64,000 nt of DNA from Mycolicibacterium wolinskyi (GTDB taxonomy: Bacteria; Actinomycetota; Actinomycetes; Mycobacteriales; Mycobacteriaceae): assembly GCF_002101965.1 (NCBI RefSeq), contig NZ_LQQA01000031.1, positions 186,001 to 250,000 of the forward strand, given 5' to 3'. This document shows positions 52,586 to 60,885 of this stretch, piece by piece; the stretch's first letter is position 1, and each line of letters opens with the position of its first letter. Below the pieces are notes generated by a model. It was not told the DNA's origin. It did not search any database and worked only from the letters and a program-made list of their open reading frames with translations. The translations under genes were made by a program, and so were the position numbers.

Positions 52586-54802
52586 GTGACGCAGATGGAA
52601 GACGCGGGTGGCGACGTGGCCCTGAGCCACCTGCGACTGACCGCACGGCTCAACACCTCCGCGCTCGACTCGCGCCGTGGCGTCGTCCGGCTGCACCCCG
52701 AAGTCCTTGCCGCGCTGGGCATCCGGGAATGGGACGCGGTGTCGCTGACCGGCTCGCGCACCACCGCGGCCGTCGTCGGCATCGCACCCGCCGGCACACC
52801 GGCCGGTACGGCCCTGCTCGACGATGTCACGTTGTCCAACGCGGGATTGCGCGAGAACGCCACGGTGATCGTCGCACCGGTGACGGTGTACGGCGCCCGC
52901 GCCGTCACCGTGTCGGGGTCGAGACTGGCCACCGATTCGATCTCGTCGGCCACCCTGCGCCAGGCGCTGCTCGGCAAGGTCATGACGGTCGGCGACACCG
53001 TATCGCTGCTGCCGCGCGATCTCGGCCCGGGAACGTCGACCTCCGCTGCGACCAGTGCACTGGCGTCGTCGGTGGGCATCACGTGGACGTCGGAGTTGCT
53101 GACCGTGACCGGGGTCGATCCCGCCGGGCCGGTGAGCGTGCAACCCAATTCGGTGGTGTCGTGGGGCTCGGGCGTCGAACCGGCCGAACCGGTGCCGGGC
53201 ACCCAGCACACGGTCAGCGCCACACGCGACGAACCCGCCGTGAGCTTCGACGACCTCAAGGGCATGCACACCCAGGCGGGCAAGCTCACCGAATGGCTCA
53301 AGCTCTCCCTCGATGAACCTGAACTGCTCAGAACCCTCGGTGCGACCGCCAGTCTCGGCGTCCTGGTCTCCGGCCCGGCCGGAGTCGGCAAGGCCACCAT
53401 GGTGCGCGCGGTGTGCGCGTCGCGCCGCCTCGTCGAGCTCGACGGCCCCGAAGTCGGCGCACTGCATGTCGAGGACCGCCTCGGCAAGGTGTCGGCCGCC
53501 GTGCAGACCGTCAAGAACGGTGGCGGCGTTCTGCTGATCACCGATGTCGACGCGTTGCTGCCTGCCGGTGCCGGCGATCGCCAGCCCGATCCGGTCGCGA
53601 CGCTGATCCTCGCCGAGCTGCGTGATGCGGTCGCGACTCCCGGCGTCGCGTTCATCGCGACCTCCGCGGTGCCGGAGGGGGTCGACCCCCGGCTGCGCAA
53701 CCCCGACCTGTGCGACCGCGAACTCGGGTTGAGCCTGCCCGACGGCGCGACGCGCAAGGCGCTGCTGGAGGTGCTGCTGCGCGACGTTCCGACCACCGAT
53801 CTGAATCTCGACGAAATCGCCGACCGCACACCCGGATTCGTGGTGGCCGACCTGTGTGCGGTGGTTCGCGAAGGCGCGCTTCGGGCCGCCGCGCGGGCCA
53901 GCGCCGACGGTGCCGAGCCGGTGCTGCGTCAGGAGGATCTGACCGGAGCCCTCACAGTCATCCGGCCGCTGTCGCGTTCGGCGTCCGAAGAGGTCTCGGT
54001 CGGTTCGGTGACGCTCGACGATGTCGGTGACATGGTGGAGACCAAGCAGGCGCTCACCGAGGCCGTGCTCTGGCCGCTGCAGCACCCCGACACGTTCGCC
54101 CGGCTGGGCATACAGCCGCCCCGCGGCGTGCTGTTGTACGGCCCGCCCGGCTGCGGCAAGACCTTTGTGGTGCGGGCCTTGGCCAGTTCGGGCCGGCTCT
54201 CGGTGCATGCGGTCAAAGGCGCTGAGCTGATGGACAAATGGGTCGGCTCGTCGGAGAAGGCCGTCCGTGAACTGTTTGGGCGGGCCCGGGATTCGGCGCC
54301 GTCGCTGGTGTTCCTCGACGAGATCGACGCGCTGGCGCCCCGGCGCGGGCAGAGTTTCGACTCCGGGGCGACCGATCGCGTGGTGGCCGCGCTGCTGACC
54401 GAGCTCGACGGCATCGAACCGCTGCGCGACGTCGTCGTCCTCGGCGCCACCAACCGGCCCGACCTCATCGATCCGGCACTGCTGCGGCCCGGCCGGCTGG
54501 AACGCCTGGTGTTCGTCGAACCGCCCGACGCCGAGGCTCGTCGCGAGATCCTGCGCACGGCAGGCAAATCCATACCCCTGGCCGACGACGTCGACCTCGA
54601 CAGCTTGGCCGGCGAATTGGACGGCTACAGCGCCGCCGATTGCGTGGCACTGTTGCGCGAAGCGGCCTTGACGGCCATGCGCCGCTCGATCGACGCGGCC
54701 GACGTCACCGCGGCCGATGTCGCGAAGGCCCGCGAAACCGTCCGCCCGTCGCTGGATCCCGTACAGGTGGATTCACTGCGGGAGTTCGCGGCCGGGCGCT
54801 AG
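52586..54802 (+). CDS. Cdc48/VAT-like AAA+ ATPase (Rv0435c-like)
   Basis: 738 residues from GTG 52586, 1 bp after pssA; ATG 52595 is possible. The N-domain (about 1-190, RLNTSALDSRRGVVRLHPEV onward) is double-psi-barrel-like, as in Cdc48. The first AAA domain has GPAGVGKAT (GKA rather than GKT/S) and LLITDVDAL without the usual Glu, so it looks catalytically weak. The second has GPPGCGKTF (about 518), VFLDEIDALAPRRG and the arginine finger region GATNRPDLIDPALLRPGRLE, so it is intact. Cdc48-type enzymes unfold proteins. Its link to phospholipid synthesis in this operon is unexplained. Confidence 0.92.
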   Translation: MTQMEDAGGDVALSHLRLTARLNTSALDSRRGVVRLHPEVLAALGIREWDAVSLTGSRTTAAVVGIAPAGTPAGTALLDDVTLSNAGLRENATVIVAPVTVYGARAVTVSGSRLATDSISSATLRQALLGKVMTVGDTVSLLPRDLGPGTSTSAATSALASSVGITWTSELLTVTGVDPAGPVSVQPNSVVSWGSGVEPAEPVPGTQHTVSATRDEPAVSFDDLKGMHTQAGKLTEWLKLSLDEPELLRTLGATASLGVLVSGPAGVGKATMVRAVCASRRLVELDGPEVGALHVEDRLGKVSAAVQTVKNGGGVLLITDVDALLPAGAGDRQPDPVATLILAELRDAVATPGVAFIATSAVPEGVDPRLRNPDLCDRELGLSLPDGATRKALLEVLLRDVPTTDLNLDEIADRTPGFVVADLCAVVREGALRAAARASADGAEPVLRQEDLTGALTVIRPLSRSASEEVSVGSVTLDDVGDMVETKQALTEAVLWPLQHPDTFARLGIQPPRGVLLYGPPGCGKTFVVRALASSGRLSVHAVKGAELMDKWVGSSEKAVRELFGRARDSAPSLVFLDEIDALAPRRGQSFDSGATDRVVAALLTELDGIEPLRDVVVLGATNRPDLIDPALLRPGRLERLVFVEPPDAEARREILRTAGKSIPLADDVDLDSLAGELDGYSAADCVALLREAALTAMRRSIDAADVTAADVAKARETVRPSLDPVQVDSLREFAAGR

Positions 54803-54817
54803 GTTCTTCCGCCCAAA

Positions 54818-54864
54818 CCGACGAATGGGTCGAGAAATCGTTGGTGAATCGACCATTTCGTCGG
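54818..54864. terminator. Inverted repeat between convergent genes
   Basis: The arms 54818-54833 and 54849-54864 match at 14 of 16 positions around a 15-nt loop. The repeat lies between the ATPase stop (54802) and the TetR-SRPBCC stop (54894). Bidirectional termination is the simplest role. Confidence 0.6.
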
Positions 54865-54893
54865 CTTCGACGCGGTTTTCACCCGCGCGACAG

Positions 54894-55910
54894 TCAACGT
54901 CCCTCTGCTATCGCGGCCAGCCGGTCGATCGAGCTCTGCAATTTCTCAGCCGTGGTGGCGCGAGCCCGCACCAGGCGCTTCTCATCGGTCAGCTGCGACC
55001 AGTCGTAGGTGTGGGTGACCAAGGTGCGCCCGGCGTCGAGCGGCGCGAGCTCCCACCGCCACAGATGCCCCGGCGGCTCAGCGCCCGGTTCGGATGGGCG
55101 CCAGGCGATCCGGCGGCCCTCCTCGAATTCCACGACATGGTTCTCTCTCGCGCTGCCCTGCGTGATGTTCATGGTGAAGACGTCACCGACCGCATGTACG
55201 CGCTGCCCGGCCGGCGCATCGGCCAGGTTGTCGTTGCCGTCCCAGCGCGGCTGCTGCGCCGGATCGGCGATCAACTCGAAGATGGCGCCGGCGGGGGCGG
55301 CGATCTCACGGCTTGCGGTGACGATTGTGTTCACGCTCAAGAGCTTACGGACCGCGTCGGCCAGATCCTCTTCCAACCAGGCCGGCAGTTCGGCGTCGTG
55401 AGCGTGCCTGCGTACGACGGCATACGGCAGGTCGACGACCGCGCGCGCCATGGCGTCCATGGTCCGCGGCCCGTCGTCGCCGTATATGCCCCGGGCCAGC
55501 TCGCGTAACCGCTCGATGAGTGGCGCGTTCATCGCCGCGAGCCTGGCCTGGAAGTCGGCGTCGGGTTCGCCGTCGAGCAGATCGGCGGGCCGGATGGTGA
55601 GCAGCAGCCGCGCATCGTCGGGCACGTCGCGGGCGAACCGCACGGCGGCGACCGCCATAGACACCGCCGATTCCAGCGCAGGCTCCGATGCGCCTGCCAT
55701 GGCCCGCGACTGGAACCGCTCGAGCGACCGCAGCCAGGCGGCCGTCAGGATTCCGTTGCGATTGCCGAATCGGTGGTACAGCGTCCCCGCCGGGGCGCCG
55801 CTGACCTTGGCGATCGCCGCGACGCTCGCGGCGCGCGGGCCGTCGGCGAGTACCAGCGCGCGCGCCGCGTCGAGGATCACATCGGTTTCATGCTTCCGCG
55901 GAGGTGCCAC
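54894..55910 (-). CDS. TetR regulator fused to an SRPBCC ligand-binding domain
   Basis: 338 residues from GTG 55910. Residues 1-200 are a TetR protein: HTH VILDAARALVLADGPRAASV, GAPAGTLYHRFGNRNGILTA, then an all-helical domain. Residues ~205-338 are an SRPBCC/START-like domain: VTASREIAAPAGAIFELIAD, PRWDGNDNL, RVHAVGDVFTMNITQGSARE, HLWRWELAPLDAGRTLVTHT. TetR proteins are normally about 200 residues, so this is a fusion. The divergent gene, 21 bp away, and the one after it also encode SRPBCC-like proteins. The extra domain may sense the ligand or be a moonlighting binding protein. Confidence 0.85.
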   Translation of the reverse strand: MAPPRKHETDVILDAARALVLADGPRAASVAAIAKVSGAPAGTLYHRFGNRNGILTAAWLRSLERFQSRAMAGASEPALESAVSMAVAAVRFARDVPDDARLLLTIRPADLLDGEPDADFQARLAAMNAPLIERLRELARGIYGDDGPRTMDAMARAVVDLPYAVVRRHAHDAELPAWLEEDLADAVRKLLSVNTIVTASREIAAPAGAIFELIADPAQQPRWDGNDNLADAPAGQRVHAVGDVFTMNITQGSARENHVVEFEEGRRIAWRPSEPGAEPPGHLWRWELAPLDAGRTLVTHTYDWSQLTDEKRLVRARATTAEKLQSSIDRLAAIAEGR

Positions 55911-55931
55911 GATCTAGTACGGTCCTTCTAT
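55911..55931. promoter_or_regulatory. 21-bp divergent intergenic region
   Basis: Only 21 bp separate the two divergent start codons (GTG 55910 minus, ATG 55932 plus). Neither gene has room for a standard ribosome binding site plus promoter, so each promoter must overlap the other's coding region, or the transcripts are leaderless. No clear palindrome was found beyond CTAG. Confidence 0.5.
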
Positions 55932-56321
55932 ATGGAGCGTTTACCCTATATCGATGAGCATGCCATAACCGTCGAGGCCGACGTCGCCACGACATGGGCC
56001 GCCGTCCTCCGCACGTTGTGCGATGACCCGGCCGATCCCCGTCCCCCGTACGGCTTCGCGATCGGCGAATGCCGCCCGCGCGAGCGTCTCGCACTGAGGG
56101 GGCGCCATCCGTTCTCGGTCTACAAGTGGGTGTTCGAACTCGACGCCCTCGGCCCGCACCGCACCCGCGTGCGCTCGCAGACCTGGGCGGCATTCCCGGG
56201 TTTGCACGGCAAGGTCTACCGCGCGCTGGTGATCAGCTCGGGCGGCCATCGTGTGGCGGTGCACTGGACACTCAAACGCATTGCGGGACAGCTGCGTCCA
56301 CGTCCGGAGGTGATGGCGTGA
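55932..56321 (+). CDS. SRPBCC-like protein
   Basis: 129 residues from ATG 55932. The opening ITVEADVATTWAAVLRTLCD and WVFELDALGPHRTRVRSQTW with KVYRALVISSGGHRVAVHWT fit a small polyketide-cyclase/SRPBCC domain, a cavity that binds hydrophobic molecules. Its stop overlaps the next gene's GTG (GTGA), so the two are translationally coupled. Divergent from the TetR-SRPBCC fusion gene. Confidence 0.75.
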   Translation: MERLPYIDEHAITVEADVATTWAAVLRTLCDDPADPRPPYGFAIGECRPRERLALRGRHPFSVYKWVFELDALGPHRTRVRSQTWAAFPGLHGKVYRALVISSGGHRVAVHWTLKRIAGQLRPRPEVMA

Positions 56322-56812
56322 TCATGAACTGGGGCGCGACAGCGGACGAGCGGGCCGCCCCCCTGCCGTGCGACGCGCTCGCCCCCACCGCGCGCACCCG
56401 CGCGGACCGGGCGATCACCGTTCACGCACCTACATCCATCGTGTTCGCCTGGCTGTGCCAACTAAGGGCCGCGCCCTACAGCTACGACCTGCTCGACAAC
56501 TTCGGTCGGCGCAGTCCGCGCACACGCGATCCGGAACTGACCCGACTCGCGGCCGGCCAGCGGTTCATGGGCACATTCGAGCTGCACACGTTCGCCGTCG
56601 ATCAGCACATCACCCTGCGAGCAGGCCGGGTCGCCGTCACATATGCGGTGCGCGCGGTCGACGCCGGAAGCCGCCTGCACGTTCGCGTGCTGTTCGACGG
56701 TCCCCGACCGATCGGCTGGGCACTTGCCGTCGGCGATCTGGTGATGATGCGCAAACAGCTGCTCACGCTGCGTGAACTCGCGGAACACGAGGCCGCGACA
56801 ATCGGATCTTGA
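56318..56812 (+). CDS. SRPBCC-like protein, second copy
   Basis: 164 residues from GTG 56318 (ATG 56324 is an alternative). ITVHAPTSIVFAWLCQLRAA, YSYDLLDNFGRRSPRTRDPE and GQRFMGTFELHTFAVDQHIT show an SRPBCC fold. The sequence is only loosely like its neighbour, so this is an old pair. Together with the TetR-SRPBCC fusion it makes three such domains in a row. Confidence 0.72.
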   Translation: MIMNWGATADERAAPLPCDALAPTARTRADRAITVHAPTSIVFAWLCQLRAAPYSYDLLDNFGRRSPRTRDPELTRLAAGQRFMGTFELHTFAVDQHITLRAGRVAVTYAVRAVDAGSRLHVRVLFDGPRPIGWALAVGDLVMMRKQLLTLRELAEHEAATIGS

Positions 56813-56870
56813 CGGTGACAAGTTCGGGTGCGATAGTGAACTTGTCACTGCCTAGTTAAAGGGAGTCGAG

Positions 56871-57308
56871 ATGCCTGCCACCGTTGAGACCACTCGCGTC
56901 GGCGATCCCGAACGTGAGAAGACCGCCAACGCACTGGGTCAAGCGCTCACGCAGGGGTACCTGACGATGGCCGAGTACGAGGTCCGACTGGACGCCGCCT
57001 TCCACGCTCAGACCAGCGGCGAACTACAGCAGCTCCTGGCCGATCTGCCCGTCGCGCAATTGCGCCGCAACGACCCGCGCCGCCGCGAAGCCCAACTCCG
57101 AGCCGCGCGCCTGAGCGTCCGCATCCACGCCGGCATCTATCTCGCGGTCTCGGTGCTGATGATCGGCATCTGGCTCGCCGTCGGCCTCGGCGGTGGCGGC
57201 TGGTACTTCTGGCCGGTCTGGCCGATCATGGGCTGGGGCATCGGTGTTGCCTCCCATGCCATTCCGATCTGGACTCACGGCTCGATCAAACCCGCCCGAA
57301 TCGCGTAG
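56871..57308 (+). CDS. DUF1707 protein with C-terminal membrane hairpin
   Basis: 145 residues from ATG 56871. The N-terminal RVGDPEREKTANALGQALTQ, GYLTMAEYEVRLDAAFHAQT and LQQLLADLPV is the DUF1707 (SHOCT-like) motif seen in many actinobacterial proteins. A basic linker and two membrane helices follow (about 85-107 and 113-135: WYFWPVWPIMGWGIGVASHA). The 3' end overlaps the response regulator gene by 34 bp on the other strand. Function not known. Confidence 0.82.
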   Translation: MPATVETTRVGDPEREKTANALGQALTQGYLTMAEYEVRLDAAFHAQTSGELQQLLADLPVAQLRRNDPRRREAQLRAARLSVRIHAGIYLAVSVLMIGIWLAVGLGGGGWYFWPVWPIMGWGIGVASHAIPIWTHGSIKPARIA

Positions 57309-57922
57309 CGGGTCAACGCCAATCGGTCCCGCAGACCCAACTTCGACAGGATGTTGGTGCGGTGCCGGTCGACGGTTTTCGCGCTGATGGTCAGCGTCGC
57401 GGCGATCTCGCGCGTCGAATAACCCTCGGCGATGAGCTTGAGCACCTCTTCCTCGCGTGGCGTCAGGATGTTGTCGGGCATCTCCCCGCCCTGCCGCGCC
57501 CGGTGCAGGTAGTCGCGGATCAGCGCCGTGATGGCGCCCGCATACAGGAACGGTTCACCGCGCAGCGTCGCCCGGCACGCCTCCAGCAGGTCCCGGTCCG
57601 CCACTGATTTCAACACGTAACCCGAGGCGCCCGCTTTGAGTGCCTCGAAGAAGTACTGCTCGTTGTCGTACATCGACAGGATGAGGATGCGCACGTGCGG
57701 ATGCGACCGGTTGATCTCACGTGCGGCCTGCAGACCGGTCATCCTCGGCATCGCGATGTCGAGGATCGCCAGGTCTGCGGGCGTCCGGTCCAGCGCCGAC
57801 AATGCCTCATACCCGTCGGCCGCCTCGGCGACGACGTGCAGATCGGGTTCGGCGTCGATGATCATCCGCAGCCCGGCGCGCACGAGCGCGTGGTCATCCG
57901 CGAGCAGGATCTTTGCCGACAT
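57275..57922 (-). CDS. NarL/LuxR-family response regulator
   Basis: 215 residues. The receiver domain has the acidic pair in LLADDHALVRAGL, the phosphorylation Asp55 in AILDIAMPRM and the Lys in GYVLKSVAD. The LuxR HTH is LTPREEEVLKLIAEGYSTRE, then ISAKTVDRHRTNILSKLGL. It is encoded directly after its presumed kinase (start of this gene is next to the kinase stop at 57923), so the two form a two-component system. Target genes are unknown. Confidence 0.93.
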   Translation of the reverse strand: MSAKILLADDHALVRAGLRMIIDAEPDLHVVAEAADGYEALSALDRTPADLAILDIAMPRMTGLQAAREINRSHPHVRILILSMYDNEQYFFEALKAGASGYVLKSVADRDLLEACRATLRGEPFLYAGAITALIRDYLHRARQGGEMPDNILTPREEEVLKLIAEGYSTREIAATLTISAKTVDRHRTNILSKLGLRDRLALTRYAIRAGLIEP

Positions 57923-58891
57923 TCAGCCACCCCGCAGCGGGATCACGAGGCGCACCTCGGTGCCGCCGCCCTCGGGTGAGGTGATCGCGAGCTCGGCGTT
58001 CACGAGCAGCGCCCGTTCCCGCATGCCGTTGATGCCTGCCCCTTCCACCGCGACGCCGCCACGACCGTCGTCGGCGATCCGCAGCGTGAGTTCGTTCGCC
58101 GACGTGTGCAGGTCCAACCACACCTTGCGGGCACCGGCGTGCCGTGCGACGTTCGTCAGGCTCTCCTGCGCGATCCGGTAGCACACCAACTCGATATCCG
58201 GCTTCAGCCGATCTAGTTGCGGTGCAATGTGTTTCACCACGGCGATGCCGGAGGCTTGCGCGAAGTCGGTGCAGAGCGCGTTGAGCGCACTGTGCAGGCC
58301 GAGATCCTCCAGAGCATCGGGCCGCAACCGGCGGGCGATGCCGCGCACCTCGTCGAGGCTCGCACGCACGATTTCCTGGGCGTCGGCCAACTCGCCGCGG
58401 ATCGACTCCGGCGCCCGGTCGACGGCACGCTTGAGGGTCAGCAATGCGACGGTCAACGTCTGGCCGATCTCGTCGTGCAGTTCCCGCGCGATGCGCTGGC
58501 GTTCGTTCTCCTGCGCGGCCAGTGCCGACGCGCTCGCGGTGGTGCGCTCGGTCTCGAGCCGGTCCAGCATGGTGTTGAACGACGCGATGAGGTGGTGCAG
58601 GTCGCCCGTGCCGCGGTCGTCGACCCGGTCGCTGCGCTTGGGCGGATCGACTCGCCGCATGGAAGCGGCGAGCCGATCCAGTGGGGCAAGACTCGATCGC
58701 AGAAGCAACGCGTTCGCCGTCAAGATAATCGCCAAACCCACGACCAAAACTGGGATTTCGGTGAGTTTTATCCGTGAACTCACGCTCGCCGGTGAGAGCG
58801 CCAAGATCAATGTGCCCAGCGTGAAAATCAGGCCGTTGATCAGGAACACCCGCCGGAACAGCGCGGCCGCCGGGGTGCGCGCCGGTTTCAC
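57923..58891 (-). CDS. NarX-type sensor histidine kinase
   Basis: 322 residues from GTG 58891 (VKPARTPAAALFRRVFLING); the longer reading to 59098 overlaps the CBS gene promoter and start and has an unlikely N-terminus. Two membrane helices (about 15-37 and 48-70) flank a short loop. A HAMP-like region, a coiled helix and the HisKA_3 box RIARELHDEIGQTLTVAL (phospho-His) follow. The ATPase has ESLTNVARHAGARKV (N box), IADDGRGGVAVEGAGINGMR (G boxes) and GGGTEVRLVIPL. With almost no outer loop it may sense a membrane or internal signal. Confidence 0.87.
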   Translation of the reverse strand: MKPARTPAAALFRRVFLINGLIFTLGTLILALSPASVSSRIKLTEIPVLVVGLAIILTANALLLRSSLAPLDRLAASMRRVDPPKRSDRVDDRGTGDLHHLIASFNTMLDRLETERTTASASALAAQENERQRIARELHDEIGQTLTVALLTLKRAVDRAPESIRGELADAQEIVRASLDEVRGIARRLRPDALEDLGLHSALNALCTDFAQASGIAVVKHIAPQLDRLKPDIELVCYRIAQESLTNVARHAGARKVWLDLHTSANELTLRIADDGRGGVAVEGAGINGMRERALLVNAELAITSPEGGGTEVRLVIPLRGG

Positions 58892-59091
58892 CACACCAGC
58901 GTGGCCTGCGACGACAGCGTTTGTCCATACAGGCAACAGCCCCCGCGGAATGGGTGTCAGCCCCGATGGTCCCTGACCTGTCTGGCTCACACACTGGCTG
59001 CACCTGTTTTGGAGGTAGCCGCGATGCGCATCGACCGGCGCGCTGCCGAGATTCTGCACAGCCGTCCCGAACTGATCGGAGAACGAGGACG

Positions 59092-59586
59092 ATGACAATC
59101 ACCGCCCCTGCCCAAGGGAACCAGGACATGCAAGCTCACGAGATCGCCGTCCACCCGCCGACCGTGCGTATCGACGACCCCGTGTCCAAAGCCGTGCAGT
59201 TGATGGTCGTCAACCGGTTGCCCGGTCTGGTCGTGGTCGACGACGACGACCGGCCCGTCGCGGTGCTGCCGGGAACGCAGGTGCTCCGGCTGACGATTCC
59301 CGAGTCCTACCGAGACGACCCGGCATTGGTTCGCACGGTGGACGAGATCCACGCCGACCTCTTCTGGCACGGGCCCGGCAAGCTCACCGTCGGTGACTGC
59401 CTGCCCACCCCGGTCGCCAAACCGGCGACCGTGGCTCCCGACGCGACGCTGCTGGAGGTCGCGACGGTGATGGCCAACAAACGCAGCCCGCTCATCGCAG
59501 TCGTCGACCGCAGTGGCCGGCTCACCGGAGCCGTCACGCTGGAACGACTGCTCACCAGTCTCGCGGTGGCCGGCCCCAGCGACTGA
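59092..59586 (+). CDS. CBS-domain-pair protein
   Basis: 164 residues from ATG 59092 with GAGGA upstream. Two CBS units are seen: PVSKAVQLMVVNRLPGLVVV with DDRPVAVLPGTQVLRL, and ATLLEVATVMANKRSPLIAV with GRLTGAVTLERLLTSL. Such pairs bind adenosine ligands. It is followed after 12 bp by a transporter gene, so it is probably a regulatory subunit of that transporter. Divergent from the sensor kinase. Confidence 0.87.
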   Translation: MTITAPAQGNQDMQAHEIAVHPPTVRIDDPVSKAVQLMVVNRLPGLVVVDDDDRPVAVLPGTQVLRLTIPESYRDDPALVRTVDEIHADLFWHGPGKLTVGDCLPTPVAKPATVAPDATLLEVATVMANKRSPLIAVVDRSGRLTGAVTLERLLTSLAVAGPSD

Positions 59587-59598
59587 TCGCCTCCGCCC

Positions 59599-60885
59599 GT
59601 GCTCGCACCGGTACTGGCGCTGACGATCTTCGTCGTCGCCTTCTGGTTCATCGCGACCGAGCGGGCCGACAAGGTCAAAACCGTCCTCATCGCCGCCGGC
59701 CTGATGGCGTTGCTCGGCCTCATTCCCGGCGAAAAGGTGTTCTACTCCGAACACGAGGGCATCGACTGGAACGTCATCTTCCTGCTGCTCGGGATGATGG
59801 TCATCGTCGGCGTCATCAAACAGACCGGACTGTTCGACTTTCTCGCCATCTGGGCGGCCAAACGCTCGCGCGGCAAACCGTTCCGGCTCATGGTCATGCT
59901 GATGCTGATCACCGCGATCGCCTCGCCGGTGCTCGACAACGTCACCATCATCCTGCTTATCGCGCCGGTCACGCTCGTGATCTGCGACCGGCTGCGGATC
60001 GCGCCGCAGCCCTACCTGATCGCCGAGGTGCTGGCCTCCAACATCGGCGGCGCGGCCACGCTCATCGGTGATCCGCCCAACATCATCATCGGTAGCCGCG
60101 CGGGCCTGACCTTCAACGACTTCCTCGTCCACATGGCCCCCGCGGTCGTCATCATCTTCGCGTTGTTCGTGGTGTTCACCCGGGTGCTGTTCCGCAAGGA
60201 TCTGCGCGGCGACGACGTCCACATCGATGACGTGATGGCACTGCAGGAGCGCCGGGCGATCAAGGACACCCGCCTGCTGGTCCGGTCCCTGGTGGTGCTC
60301 AACGTCGTGATCATCGGGTTCGCGCTGCATTCGGTGCTGCATGTGGCGCCGTCGATCGTGGCGTTGCTGGGTGCGGGCGCGATGCTGCTGGTCACCGATG
60401 TCGACGTCGCCGAGATCCTGCCCGAGGTCGAGTGGCCGACGTTGGTGTTCTTCATGGGTCTGTTCGTGATGGTCGCCGGGCTTGTGCATACGGGCGTGAT
60501 CGGTGCGCTGGGCTCGGTCGCGGAGTCCGGGTTCGGGGACAACTGGTTCGGCGCGGCGACGGCACTGTTGTTCGGTTCGGCGGTGTTCGGCGCGTTCGTC
60601 GACAACATCCCCTACACCGCGACGATGACGCCCGTGGTGGAAGGGATGGTCGCGCAGGCTCCCGACGCCGGAACCGGCCAGGCCCTGTGGTGGGCGTTCG
60701 CATTGGGGGCCTGCTTCTCCGGAAACGGGACCGCGATCGCGGCGAGCGCGAACGTCGTGGCCATCGGCATCGCGAAACGCGCCGGCCACCCGATCAGCTT
60801 CTGGCGGTTCACCCGCTACGGCATCGTCGTGACGCTGCTCAGCACGGCCTTGGCGTGGGGGTACGTGTGGCTGCGCTACTTCTGA
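59599..60885 (+). CDS. ArsB/NhaD-type ion transporter (IT superfamily)
   Basis: 428 residues from GTG 59599. About eleven membrane helices with the two inverted-repeat hairpin motifs: ITAIASPVLDNVTIILLIAP plus SNIGGAATLIGDPPNIIIGS, and GSAVFGAFVDNIPYTATMTP. These are typical of the ArsB/NhaD/CitM group, which move arsenite, Na+/H+ or citrate. The specificity is not visible and no arsenic genes are near. It pairs with the CBS gene. The 3' end overlaps the convergent monooxygenase gene by 10 bp. Confidence 0.88.
   Translation: MLAPVLALTIFVVAFWFIATERADKVKTVLIAAGLMALLGLIPGEKVFYSEHEGIDWNVIFLLLGMMVIVGVIKQTGLFDFLAIWAAKRSRGKPFRLMVMLMLITAIASPVLDNVTIILLIAPVTLVICDRLRIAPQPYLIAEVLASNIGGAATLIGDPPNIIIGSRAGLTFNDFLVHMAPAVVIIFALFVVFTRVLFRKDLRGDDVHIDDVMALQERRAIKDTRLLVRSLVVLNVVIIGFALHSVLHVAPSIVALLGAGAMLLVTDVDVAEILPEVEWPTLVFFMGLFVMVAGLVHTGVIGALGSVAESGFGDNWFGAATALLFGSAVFGAFVDNIPYTATMTPVVEGMVAQAPDAGTGQALWWAFALGACFSGNGTAIAASANVVAIGIAKRAGHPISFWRFTRYGIVVTLLSTALAWGYVWLRYF

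Noticed and set aside
51607..53829. 740-codon minus-strand open frame over pssA and the AAA+ gene
   Set aside because: Ser/Arg/Thr-rich shadow of the ATPase and pssA genes, which show complete catalytic motifs.
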